The translations under genes were made by a program, and so were the position numbers. Below the pieces are notes generated by a model. That model saw only the letters and a program-made list of their open reading frames with translations, did not search any database and was not told the origin of the DNA. From Dokdonella sp. (GTDB lineage Bacteria > Pseudomonadota > Gammaproteobacteria > Xanthomonadales > Rhodanobacteraceae), in assembly GCF_019634845.1 (NCBI RefSeq), contig NZ_JAHCAQ010000021.1, positions 1 to 39,323 on the forward strand: a stretch of 39,323 nt of DNA, given 5' to 3'. Below, piece after piece: positions 6,575 to 14,947 of this stretch (position 1 is its first letter; each line of letters starts with the position of its first letter).

Positions 6575-8869
6575 ATGCAACGTCATTTGCTCAGCCTTGC
6601 CATCGCCTGCGCCTGCGCCGCGCTCGCCCACCCGGCCCACGCGGCCGCGCCCGCGGCCGACCCCGCACCCGAGCAGGACAGCGCTGCCGCGAGCCAGGGC
6701 AACCCGATGACCGAACTGGAATCGATCCAGGTCACCGCGCGGCGACGCAGCGAGAACATCGAAAAGATTCCGGTCGCGGTCAGCGCGTTCAGCGAGGACG
6801 ACCTCAAGGACCTGCAGGCCGAGAACCTCGATGGCCTGCAGGGCGCGGTGCCCGGCCTCAACATCGTGCAGGGTCGCGGCTCGGCCAACAGCGCCAACAT
6901 CTTCATCCGCGGCATCGGCCAGCCTGATGCGCTGCAGACCTTCGATCCCGGCGTGGGCGTGTATGTCGACGACGTCTACTACTCGCGCATCCAGGGCGCG
7001 CTCATGACCTTGTTCGACGTCGATCACGTCGAAGTGCTGCGCGGTCCGCAGGGCACGCTGTACGGCAAGAACTCGACCGGCGGCGCGATCAAGATCGTCA
7101 CCCGCGAGCCGAGCGCCGCCACCACCGGCGCCGCCGAACTCACCTTTGGCAACTACGGTCGCGCCGAAGGTCGCTTCTACCTGTCGGGCAGCTTCGACGA
7201 GCGCTGGTCGGCCAGCGTGGCCGGCGCAGTCACCGGCAACGACGGCTACGTCAAGGACCCGGTCACGGGCCGTCATTACAACGACGACGACACCCGCGCG
7301 CTGCGCGCCAAGCTGCAGTTCCGACCCAGCGACGACTTCAAGGCCACGCTCGGCCTCGACTACACCAAACAGGATGCCGCGCTCACGCTCGGCGCGCCGA
7401 CCGCGCCGCTGCTGGCCACCAACCTCGTGCCCGGCGTGCCGGCGAGCGTGCTGCTGACGCCACCGGGCGGCGAATACGATTTCCACTCGCGCACCTCGTT
7501 CGGCCCCGACAAGGGCCAGAACCTCACCCACAAGGGCGTGGGTCTCACGCTCGACTGGCGCCTGTCCGACGCCTGGGCGTTCAAGAGCATCAGCGCCTAC
7601 CGCTGGCTCAACAGCGACGCCTACATCGACATCGACGCCAGCCAGTTCGAGCTCGGTGACGTGCTGGTCGACTTCCACCAGAAGCAGGCCAGCCAGGAAT
7701 TCCAGCTCCAGTACGACAACGGCAGCAACCTGCAGGCGGTGTATGGCCTGTACTGGCTGCGCGAAAAACTGCCCTCGCACCAGGAAGCCTATGCCGACGA
7801 CCTGTTGCTGCTCGGCACCCTGCCGATCGGTTTCCTGCGCACGATCGACGACGACCAGACCACCACCAGCACGGCTGCCTTTGCGCATGTGAGCTGGGAG
7901 TTCGCGCCGAGCTGGACTCTCGCCGCGGGCCTGCGCTACACCCATGAGAGCAAGGACTACTGGCGCACCACCAGCGCCTTCTTCGGTCCGCCGCTGCAGG
8001 CGGCCTCGCAGGATCCGCAGGCCGTGATCCCGGCCACCAGCAAGGGCTGGAATGCGTGGACGCCATCGCTGTCGCTGCAGAAGCAGTTCAACGACCAGGT
8101 GATGGCCTATGTCTCGGCCAATCGCGGCTTCAAGTCGGGCGGTTTCAACGGCCGCGCCAACTCGCCGACCGAGGCAGCCAGCCCGGTGTTCAATCCCGAG
8201 TACGTGTGGACCTACGAGCTGGGCCTCAAGATGCGCTCGGCCGACAGCCGCCTGCAGGGCAACATCGCGGCCTTCCACAGCAACTACCGCGACTTCCAGG
8301 CCCGCGTGTCGGAAATCAGCGGTGATCCGAACAACCCGACGTTCTCGTTCCCGGTGCTCAACGCGGCCAGCCTGAAGATGGATGGCCTCGAGTTCGAGGG
8401 TGCCGCGCTGCTCGGCACCGGCACGCGCCTGTCGGCGCAGGTCGCCTGGCTCGATGCGCGCTACAGCAAGTTCGTCGATCCGCGCGTGCAGCTGTTCCCG
8501 GTGCTCGCCGACCTGCACAAGCACGTGCCGTTCTCGCCGGAGTGGACCGCGCGCCTGGCGGCGACGCAGACGTTCAACTTCGGCAGCGGTGCCGCGATCA
8601 CGGTCGGCGGCGACGTGTCCTGGCGCGATGACACCTGGCTCAGCGTCGACAACCGTCCGGGTCTCATGCAGCCCAGCTATGCGCTGGTCGGCCTGTTCGG
8701 CGTGTTCGATTCGGCCGACGGCCACTGGCAGATCCGCGCCGGCGTGCGCAACCTGACCGACAAGGTCTACAAGACCGACGGCCAGGAGTTCTCGAGCGTG
8801 GGCAACATCCAGACCGCCTACTTCGGCTGGCCGCGCAACTACTACATCTCGGCGCGCTACAGCTTCTGA
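6575..8869 (+). CDS. TonB-dependent outer-membrane receptor
   Basis: A 764-residue receptor that would import a large substrate across the outer membrane using TonB energy. Residues 1-24 form a signal peptide ending AHPAHA. The plug domain starts at ESIQVTARRRSENIEKIP and includes the typical VYVDDVYYSR and VEVLRGPQGTLYGKNSTGG blocks (near residues 130-170). A 22-strand barrel follows, ending in the aromatic YYISARYSF. The ATG at 6575 is preceded by GGAGGGG at 5-nt spacing; upstream in-frame codons do not look like protein. The substrate is unproven. Neighbours (PHB depolymerase, hydroxybutyrate-type permease) suggest uptake of 3-hydroxybutyrate oligomers. Confidence 0.93.
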   Translation: MQRHLLSLAIACACAALAHPAHAAAPAADPAPEQDSAAASQGNPMTELESIQVTARRRSENIEKIPVAVSAFSEDDLKDLQAENLDGLQGAVPGLNIVQGRGSANSANIFIRGIGQPDALQTFDPGVGVYVDDVYYSRIQGALMTLFDVDHVEVLRGPQGTLYGKNSTGGAIKIVTREPSAATTGAAELTFGNYGRAEGRFYLSGSFDERWSASVAGAVTGNDGYVKDPVTGRHYNDDDTRALRAKLQFRPSDDFKATLGLDYTKQDAALTLGAPTAPLLATNLVPGVPASVLLTPPGGEYDFHSRTSFGPDKGQNLTHKGVGLTLDWRLSDAWAFKSISAYRWLNSDAYIDIDASQFELGDVLVDFHQKQASQEFQLQYDNGSNLQAVYGLYWLREKLPSHQEAYADDLLLLGTLPIGFLRTIDDDQTTTSTAAFAHVSWEFAPSWTLAAGLRYTHESKDYWRTTSAFFGPPLQAASQDPQAVIPATSKGWNAWTPSLSLQKQFNDQVMAYVSANRGFKSGGFNGRANSPTEAASPVFNPEYVWTYELGLKMRSADSRLQGNIAAFHSNYRDFQARVSEISGDPNNPTFSFPVLNAASLKMDGLEFEGAALLGTGTRLSAQVAWLDARYSKFVDPRVQLFPVLADLHKHVPFSPEWTARLAATQTFNFGSGAAITVGGDVSWRDDTWLSVDNRPGLMQPSYALVGLFGVFDSADGHWQIRAGVRNLTDKVYKTDGQEFSSVGNIQTAYFGWPRNYYISARYSF

Positions 8870-8883
8870 GCGACCCTGGCCGC

Positions 8884-8911
8884 GGCGGTGGTGTGCATGC
8901 ACACCACCGCC
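8884..8911. terminator. 28-bp perfect palindrome after receptor gene
   Basis: Arms GGCGGTGGTGTGCA and TGCACACCACCGCC form a perfect 28-bp palindrome starting 15 nt after the receptor stop. There is no T-run, so it could be a Rho-assisted terminator, an mRNA-stabilising structure or a protein-binding site. Confidence 0.45.
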
Positions 8912-8966
8912 ACCGCTGCGCCATGGCGAAGCCGGTTCGCCGACCAATCCGGTTCTGGAGACTTCG

Positions 8967-9977
8967 ATGCGACTCGTTGCAACCGCGCTGGCGGTGTTCG
9001 CACTCAGCGCCTGCGCCGGGCACGCGGCCGACGCGCCGCTGCCCGCGCTCAAGCTCGATCCGGCGCGCACCACGGTATCGGGCCTGTCCTCGGGCGCCTA
9101 CATGGCGCAGCAAGTCCACGTCGCCTATTCCGACCACATCAGCGGCGCCGCCTTCATCGCGGGCGGCCCCTACCACTGCGCGCAGGGCACGCTGCAGACC
9201 GCGCTCGCACAGTGCATGAATCCCGCCGCCGACAAGGGCCCGACGATCGCCACGCTGGCGGCGTTCGCGCGCGCCGCGGCAGCCGCCGGACAGATCGCGC
9301 CGCTGGCGGGACTGGCCGGCGATGCGGTGCTGATCCTGCACGGCAAGGCCGACCAGACCGTCGGCGCATCGCTCAGTCGCGACAGCGCCGAGCTGTACCG
9401 AGCGCTCGCGCCGCAGGCCCGCGTGCGCGAGGATCTCGCCCGCGACTTCACCCACACCTTTCCGACCGTGGCGGCCGGTGCCTCGTGCGACACCAGCGCA
9501 CCGCCCTATGTCGGTCGCTGCGGCTTCGACGCGGCGCAGGAAATCTTCACCACGCTCTACGGCAAGCCGTCGCACGCGGTCGCGGACCAGGCCAGCGGTG
9601 AACTGCGCCGGTTCGACCAGGACGCCTACCGCGATCACGGCAAGGACGCGTTCCTCGCGCCCACGGGCTACCTCTACGTGCCCACGACCTGCGCCACCGG
9701 CCAGCCGTGCGCGCTGCATATCGCCTTCCACGGCTGCCAGCAGAACGCCGACACGGTCGGCGAAGCCTTCGTGCGCGAAGCCGGCTACAACCGCTGGGCC
9801 GACGCCTACGACGTCGTCGTGCTGTACCCGCAAACGCGCAGCAGCCTCGTCCCGCTCAATCCCAAGGGATGCTGGGACTGGTGGGGCTACGGCGGCGCGC
9901 ACTACGACACGCGCGAGGGCCTGCAGTTGGGCGCCGTCGCCGCGATGGCCGCTGCGCTCGGCGCACCACTGCGCTGA
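8967..9977 (+). CDS. secreted poly(3-hydroxybutyrate) depolymerase-family esterase
   Basis: A 336-residue alpha/beta-hydrolase exported by an N-terminal signal with a lipobox-like LSAC (residues 13-16); cleavage after AGHA is an alternative. The lipase box GLSSG puts the nucleophile at Ser41. Asp129 (GKADQTV) and His163 (FTHTFPT) complete a plausible triad. The oxyanion block AFHGCQQN comes near the C-terminus (about residue 255). This order, Ser before the oxyanion block, is the circularly permuted type II arrangement of the fungal (Penicillium funiculosum) PHB depolymerase. No separate substrate-binding or linker domain is present, which suggests denatured PHB or oligomers as substrate. Confidence 0.85.
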   Translation: MRLVATALAVFALSACAGHAADAPLPALKLDPARTTVSGLSSGAYMAQQVHVAYSDHISGAAFIAGGPYHCAQGTLQTALAQCMNPAADKGPTIATLAAFARAAAAAGQIAPLAGLAGDAVLILHGKADQTVGASLSRDSAELYRALAPQARVREDLARDFTHTFPTVAAGASCDTSAPPYVGRCGFDAAQEIFTTLYGKPSHAVADQASGELRRFDQDAYRDHGKDAFLAPTGYLYVPTTCATGQPCALHIAFHGCQQNADTVGEAFVREAGYNRWADAYDVVVLYPQTRSSLVPLNPKGCWDWWGYGGAHYDTREGLQLGAVAAMAAALGAPLR

Positions 9978-9982
9978 ACGCA

Positions 9983-10012
9983 CACGCCGGCGCCGCTTGC
10001 GGCGTCGGCGTG
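9983..10012. terminator. convergent GC-rich hairpin terminator
   Basis: CACGCCG-g-CGCCG, loop CTTG, CGGCG-t-CGGCGTG forms a stem of 12 pairs with one mismatch. It lies between the plus-strand depolymerase and the minus-strand gene that ends at 10025, so it could serve both directions. There is no U-tract. Confidence 0.55.
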
Positions 10013-10024
10013 GCCGGGCGCGGG

Positions 10025-10507
10025 CTACTGCGGCGGCAGCACCGACGAGTGGTGGCTGGTGATGAGCCAGCGTCCGTCGACCGGCTTCCAGGTGTAGCTG
10101 TAACGTGCCGGCACCACCGCGCCGGTGCGCGCGAAGCGGAACGTGTACAGGCCCGCGTCGACCACGCTGTCGCAGCCGATGTCGACGAAGCGCTGGTCGA
10201 TGCTGCCGCTCGGCGCATCGTGCAGGAAGTGCACGAAGTAATCGCGCTTGTCGGCGGCGCTCAGCCGCGGCTGTTTCGATACCGTCGGCAGCAGCAGCGA
10301 GTGCGGCGCGTACAGCGCCACCACCGCATCAGGATTGCCCGACTCGACTGCGCGATTCCATTCCTCGAAGAGGGCCGCCACGCCGGCCTGGTCGATCGGC
10401 GTGCAGCTCGCGCTGGCGGTCGTCGCCTGGCGCGTGGCGGGCGTGGTGCCGGCACAGGCGGTGAGCAGAACACTGGTCAGCAGTGCAACGGCAAGATGGC
10501 AACGCAT
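10025..10507 (-). CDS. SnoaL/NTF2-like lipoprotein (SgcJ/EcaC-type)
   Basis: A 160-residue protein with a type II signal peptide: MRCHLAVALLTSVLLTAC, where LTAC is the lipobox. The mature part (CTPIDQAGVAALFEEWNRAVESGNPDAVVALYA...) has the cone-shaped NTF2-like/DUF4440 fold pattern, with WNRAV-SGNPDAVV in helix 1 and YTWKPVDGRWLITSHHSS near the end, as in SgcJ/EcaC and CaMKII-association-domain relatives. The start at 10507 is chosen because the signal peptide begins there. It is divergent from the hybrid kinase gene. The function is unknown; such proteins bind small hydrophobic ligands or act as dimers in the envelope. Confidence 0.8.
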   Translation of the reverse strand: MRCHLAVALLTSVLLTACAGTTPATRQATTASASCTPIDQAGVAALFEEWNRAVESGNPDAVVALYAPHSLLLPTVSKQPRLSAADKRDYFVHFLHDAPSGSIDQRFVDIGCDSVVDAGLYTFRFARTGAVVPARYSYTWKPVDGRWLITSHHSSVLPPQ

Positions 10508-10620
10508 GTCGATTCCCCGGTTGAGCGCAACCGCCCGAGTGTACGCGATCGCCGCCACGACCAGCCGCCTTTCATGCTTCAATCGCTGGTCGGGAACCGG
10601 GATCCAGGTATCGCATCGTC

Positions 10621-13600
10621 ATGGCCTCATCCGCACCATGGGTCGCAGTGGCCGGGCTTGCCTGGCTCGCGGTGCTGTTCACGGTGGCGCGCTATGGCGA
10701 ACGCCGGCCGCAGGCTCTGGCGCGCCACTGGCCGCTGATCTACGCGCTCTCGCTCGGCGTGCATTGCACCTCGTGGACGTTCTACGGCACCGTGACCCAG
10801 GCCGAGCGTTCGGGCTGGTGGCTGCCGCCCACCTTCATCGGCCTCATCGCCCTGTACGTGCTCGGCAGCGGCGTGCTGATGCGACTGGTGCGGCTGGCAC
10901 GCGAGCAGCAGGCCAGTTCGCTGGCCGATTTCGTCGCCGCGCGACTGGGCCGTCATGCCGGTCTGGCCGCACTGGTCACGGCGGTGATCGTGCTCGGCAT
11001 CGTTCCCTACATCGCACTGCAGCTCAAGGCGGTGACGATGAGTTACGCACTGTTCGGCAGTGGCGGCGGCTTCGGCACGCCGGCCTGGCAGGACACGACG
11101 TTGTACGTCGCGTTGGCGATGGCGCTGTTCGCGATGCTGTTCGGCACCCGCCGTGCTTCGGCGGCGGCGCACAATCGCGGCCTCGTGCTGGCGCTGGCCT
11201 GCGATGCCCTGTTCAAGCTGGTGGCGATGCTCGCGCTCGGTGCGCTGGTGCTGTCGCTGCCCGATCTCGACGCCGCCGTGCATGCCACGCCGCGCGACAG
11301 TCGCGGTTTTCCGGCCCTCATGCTGCTCGGCGCGCTGGCCGCATTCACGCTGCCGCACCAGTTCCACGTCGGCGTGGTCGAGTGTCGCGAGGTGGCGCAC
11401 GTACGCAGCGCGCGCTGGCTGTTTCCACTTTACCTGTGCCTGATCGCGCTGCCGGTGCTGCCATTGGCGCAGGCCGGTGCGGCGCGTTTTGCCGCGCTCG
11501 ACGTGTCCTCCGACCTCTACGTGCTCGCGCTGCCGCTGGCGCAGGGCCAGCACGGCCTGGCCGTGCTCGCCTTCGTCGGCGGCCTGTCGGCGGCGACCTG
11601 CATGGTGGTGGCGGCCACACTGGCGCTGAGCCTCATGATCTCCAACCACTGGATCGCACCGTTGCGCCTGCGCGGTGCCGGCGGCGACCTGCGCGTGGCC
11701 GTGCTGCGCCAGCGACGTGTCGCGATCCTCGCGGTGGTCTTGCTGGCCTGGCTCTATTCGCGGCTGCTGGCCGGCAGCAATGCGCTGGCCGACATCGGCG
11801 GCCTGTCGTTCTCGGCGCTGGCCGGACTCATGCCCGGCGTGCTCGTCGCACTGTACCGGCCCAGCCTCGGTGCGCGCGCGGTCTGCGCGGGCCTCGTCGC
11901 CGGCACGCTCGCCTGGCTCTACGTGCTGGCGCCGACCCTGCTGCCGGCGCTGGCGCCGACGCTGCGGCAAGGGCCGTTCGGCCTCGCGCTGCTGTCACCG
12001 CAGGACTGGTTCGGCCTCGGCCACTGGAGTTCGCTGGCGCGCTCGCTGACGGCGAGCCTGGTCGTCAACGTCGGCGTGCTGCTGCTGGTCGCCCACTCGC
12101 GCTGGGCGCATGCCGCCGAGCCGGCGCCCGGCGGAATCCTGAGCGGGCAGGCGCTGGCGGCGCTGGCACGGCGCTTCCTGCCGCGCGAGCGCGTCGGCAC
12201 GCTCGTCGACGAGGATGCGCTGCCGGCACCGCCGACGGCGATCGCGGCGGTGGAACACGAGCTCGCGGCCGTGGTCGGCGCCGCCTCGGCGCGCTTGCTC
12301 ATGCGCGTGGCGCGAAGCGAGCGCGGTGGCCAGCTCGAAGCGGTGGCCGACATCGTCGGCGAAGCCAGCCGCGACCTGCGTTTCAACCAGCGCCTGCTCG
12401 AGGCCGCGCTCGAGAACATGAGCCAGGGCATCTGCGTGGTCGATGCCGCGCTCGACGTGGTGGCATGGAACCGCCGCTACGCGGAGTTGTTCGCCTACCC
12501 GCCGGGCCTGCTTGCGGTCGGTCGGCCGGTTGCCGCACTCATGCAGCACAACATTGCGCGTGGCCTCATCGGCGCCGGCGAAGTCCAGGCGCGCGTGCAG
12601 CGGCGCCTGGATCACATCCGTGCCGGCACCCCTCACCTGTCGGAGCGACGGCTGGCCGACGGCACGATGGTGGAAATCCGCGGCAATCCGATGCCCGGTG
12701 GCGGCTTCGTTGCCACCTTCACCGACGTGACCGCGTTCCGCGAGGCCGAGCAGGCACTCACGCGCGCCAACGAGACCCTCGAGCAGCGCGTGGCCGAGCG
12801 CACCGCTGCGTTGGCGCGGGCCAGCGCGGCGGCCGAGCGCGCCAACCGCGACAAGACACGCTTTCTGGCCGCGGTCAGCCATGACCTGGCGCAGCCGCTG
12901 CATGCGGCGCAGCTGTTCGCGCACGCACTGGCCGGGCGCGTCGCCGACCCGCTGCAGGCCGAAACCGTCGCCCACATCGGTGGCGCGCTGGCGGCGGCGG
13001 AGGATCTGCTTGGCGGCCTGCTCGACATCTCGCGCCTCGACGCCGGCGGCATGCGGGCGCAGCCCCGTCCATTCGCTGCCGCGGAACTGCTGTCGGGACT
13101 GGCGGCCGAGTTCCGCCTGCTCGCGCAGGCCAAGGGACTGCGCCTGCGCTGCGTGCCGACGCGCCATTGGCTGCGCAGCGACCCGCAGCTGCTGCGCCGC
13201 GTGCTGCAGAACTTCCTGTCGAACGCCATCAAGTACACGCGCAGCGGCTCGGTACTGCTCGGCTGCCGCCGCCATGGGCAGGCGCTGCGCATCGAGGTCT
13301 GGGACACCGGCAGCGGCATCGCCGAACATGACCGCTCGCTGGTGTTCGAGGAATTCCGCCGCCTCGATCGCGGTGGTGCCGGGCTCGGCCTGGGCCTGTC
13401 GATCGCCCAGCGCATCGCGCACCTGCTCGGCCATCCGCTCACGCTGCGCTCGTGGCCCGGGCGCGGCAGCGTGTTCGCCGTCGAGGTGCCATGCGCGGCG
13501 CCCGCCGCGGCCGTGCCTGCCGCGACGTCGCCGCCACCGGCGCTGGCACCGCAGGGCCATGTGCTGGTCGTCGACAATGACGCCGCCGTGGCGGCGGCCA

Positions 13601-13917
13601 CGTGCACCTTGCTCGAAGCGTGGGGCTGCAGCGTGTCGACGGCGTGCGATCAGCCCGGCGCGCACGCTGCCTGCGCCGCGCGCGCGCCCGATCTGCTCCT
13701 GCTCGACTACCACCTCGATGAGGGCGTCACCGGCCTCGACTTGCGTGCGCAGCTCGCGCTGCCGTCGTCGACACCGTGCATCGTGGTGACGGCCGACCAT
13801 GGCGAGAACGTGCGCCGCGCGGTCACCGCGGCCGGCTGCGCGCTGCTGCACAAGCCGCTGCGGCCGCTGGCCTTGCGCGCGCTGCTCACGCGCCTGCTCA
13901 CCGCGCGCGGACGCTGA
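10621..13917 (+). CDS. SSS-PAS hybrid histidine kinase, MxtR/CrbS type
   Basis: A 1098-residue membrane sensor. Residues 1 to about 500 are a 12-13-segment sodium/solute-symporter (SSS) module with the recognisable LADFVAARLGRHAGLAALV block. A PAS domain follows (about 595-705, NMSQGICVVDAALDVVAWN). A short coiled coil leads to HisKA with phospho-acceptor His754 (SHDLAQPLH), then HATPase_c (NAIKYTRSGS, DTGSGI, GLGLGLSIAQ), and a C-terminal receiver with Asp1029 (LLLLDYHLDEG). This layout is that of MxtR/CrbS sensors, which control acetate and acetyl-CoA synthetase genes through ErdR/CrbR. A matching LuxR-type regulator is encoded 9 kb away. Its operation on that partner is inferred. Confidence 0.9.
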   Translation: MASSAPWVAVAGLAWLAVLFTVARYGERRPQALARHWPLIYALSLGVHCTSWTFYGTVTQAERSGWWLPPTFIGLIALYVLGSGVLMRLVRLAREQQASSLADFVAARLGRHAGLAALVTAVIVLGIVPYIALQLKAVTMSYALFGSGGGFGTPAWQDTTLYVALAMALFAMLFGTRRASAAAHNRGLVLALACDALFKLVAMLALGALVLSLPDLDAAVHATPRDSRGFPALMLLGALAAFTLPHQFHVGVVECREVAHVRSARWLFPLYLCLIALPVLPLAQAGAARFAALDVSSDLYVLALPLAQGQHGLAVLAFVGGLSAATCMVVAATLALSLMISNHWIAPLRLRGAGGDLRVAVLRQRRVAILAVVLLAWLYSRLLAGSNALADIGGLSFSALAGLMPGVLVALYRPSLGARAVCAGLVAGTLAWLYVLAPTLLPALAPTLRQGPFGLALLSPQDWFGLGHWSSLARSLTASLVVNVGVLLLVAHSRWAHAAEPAPGGILSGQALAALARRFLPRERVGTLVDEDALPAPPTAIAAVEHELAAVVGAASARLLMRVARSERGGQLEAVADIVGEASRDLRFNQRLLEAALENMSQGICVVDAALDVVAWNRRYAELFAYPPGLLAVGRPVAALMQHNIARGLIGAGEVQARVQRRLDHIRAGTPHLSERRLADGTMVEIRGNPMPGGGFVATFTDVTAFREAEQALTRANETLEQRVAERTAALARASAAAERANRDKTRFLAAVSHDLAQPLHAAQLFAHALAGRVADPLQAETVAHIGGALAAAEDLLGGLLDISRLDAGGMRAQPRPFAAAELLSGLAAEFRLLAQAKGLRLRCVPTRHWLRSDPQLLRRVLQNFLSNAIKYTRSGSVLLGCRRHGQALRIEVWDTGSGIAEHDRSLVFEEFRRLDRGGAGLGLGLSIAQRIAHLLGHPLTLRSWPGRGSVFAVEVPCAAPAAAVPAATSPPPALAPQGHVLVVDNDAAVAAATCTLLEAWGCSVSTACDQPGAHAACAARAPDLLLLDYHLDEGVTGLDLRAQLALPSSTPCIVVTADHGENVRRAVTAAGCALLHKPLRPLALRALLTRLLTARGR

Positions 13918-14239
13918 GCACGCGGCCCGCCTGTCTGCACGCGCATCGACGCCGCGCGCATCGGACCTGGCGCTGGACCCGGACACCATCCGGCCCATGC
14001 GCGGCTTCGCAGCGCCGTTGCCGACGGCGTCGTCGCCCGGCGCGCGACCAGGCGACGCGATGCCAGCGGCGCATGGCGATCGTCAGCGCTGTGCGCCAAC
14101 GCCACACCCGACAGCAGGCTGACAAGGAGCCAGGCGAAACAAGCACGGAACGCACTGCCGCCGGTGACAGTGAATGCAATGGACATGTCCAGCCGCAGCG
14201 TGCGCGGCCCAGCCCAGGTGCGTCGGAAAACGGTTTCCA
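13918..14239. other. no supported gene; possible decayed signal peptide on minus strand
   Basis: Nothing in either strand reads as a complete gene. On the minus strand, a start near 14183 gives MSIAFTVTGGSAFR then a hydrophobic run ending GVALAHSADD, which looks like a signal peptide. The continuation is low-complexity Arg/Ala/Pro of the kind produced by reading a wrong frame. It may be the broken front of a secreted-protein gene. Confidence 0.3.
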
Positions 14240-14557
14240 CTACGGCTCCGGGACAGGCGCGATGCCGCTGCGAAAGATGCCTTCATTCACCAGAGGCGCG
14301 TCCTGCTCGTCGAGCAGCCACGAGACGGAAACGTGGCCACACAGGGGTGGACCGGAACTGTCAGCAGGCAGCGCAAGGGCCCGAAAGTAGTTGCCGGAAT
14401 CAAGAGTGCACGCGGCCATGTCGAGGACGGCCCCGGGCTGCGGCTCGAACGCGACGCCGCCGCATGCAGCGTCGCGGTCGCATTGCGTAGGCAGCGGCAT
14501 GGCGGCAGGGTTGAAACGATGCCCATCGACTGGACCCGGATCCGTCCTGTCGGGCAT
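14240..14557 (-). pseudogene. C-terminal fragment of a secreted protein
   Basis: The frame gives about 105 residues with protein-like composition: paired cysteines (QCDRDAACGG, MAACTLDSGNYF, LCGHVSVSW) and an ending NEGIFRSGIAPVPEP. That ending resembles the IFxxGF-type tail on the neighbouring beta-helix protein (EIFANGFD). No signal peptide, ribosome-binding site or credible start precedes it, so I read it as the remaining 3' part of a decayed gene. The start is arbitrary. No family is recognised. Confidence 0.35.
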
Positions 14558-14888
14558 GGCAGGTTCAACTTCACGACCGCGGCCGGCCCTCCCTGAGGCA
14601 GGACGCCGCAAACGTATGCAAGCGAGGTGTCACCCTGTCAGGTGTCCAGAAAATGAACCTGATTGGCCATCACGATGGCCGGATTCGCGCCAACCTGCGC
14701 TTTGGCTGGATTGGCCAGAGCGAATCCAATGATGGTCGGCGCAAGCGCGTCACGGCTGGTTTGGCGCACGAACACGGCGCACCTCTTGGTGTGACGCCAA
14801 TCGGTGAAGGTTGGCTGGCGCGGTTGCGCGCGTTGGTGTCGATGGATCCGTCGCGGTGCGCGACACGAGTCACGCGCACCGAGGGACA
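14558..14888. other. intergenic, no gene recognised
   Basis: No reading frame has a signal peptide, known motif or ribosome-binding site. A short inverted repeat TCAGGT-n13-ACCTGA (14638-14663) surrounds GTCCAGAAAATG, which resembles insertion-sequence ends. A transposase is absent, so it may be a scar. Confidence 0.3.
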
Positions 14889-14932
14889 CTTCCGTCGCGA
14901 TCGCGTCCGGGCGGGCGCGACCGTGACGGAAG
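14889..14932 (-). terminator. hairpin after the beta-helix gene
   Basis: On the minus strand, CTTCCGTC pairs with GACGGAAG, enclosing further complementary CG-rich bases. It starts 16 nt after the stop of the beta-helix gene. No T-run follows. Confidence 0.45.
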
Positions 14933-14947
14933 CCCCGGCGCAACACG

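Noticed and set aside
4910-9073. A very long open frame on the minus strand across the permease and receptor genes
   Set aside because: Its translation shifts between the real permease in another frame and low-complexity Arg/Ala/His strings; it is a shadow caused by high GC.
10248-12884. A long plus-strand frame overlapping the hybrid kinase
   Set aside because: The composition is Arg/Ala/Gly-rich with no motif, whereas the overlapping frame encodes an intact kinase with His754.
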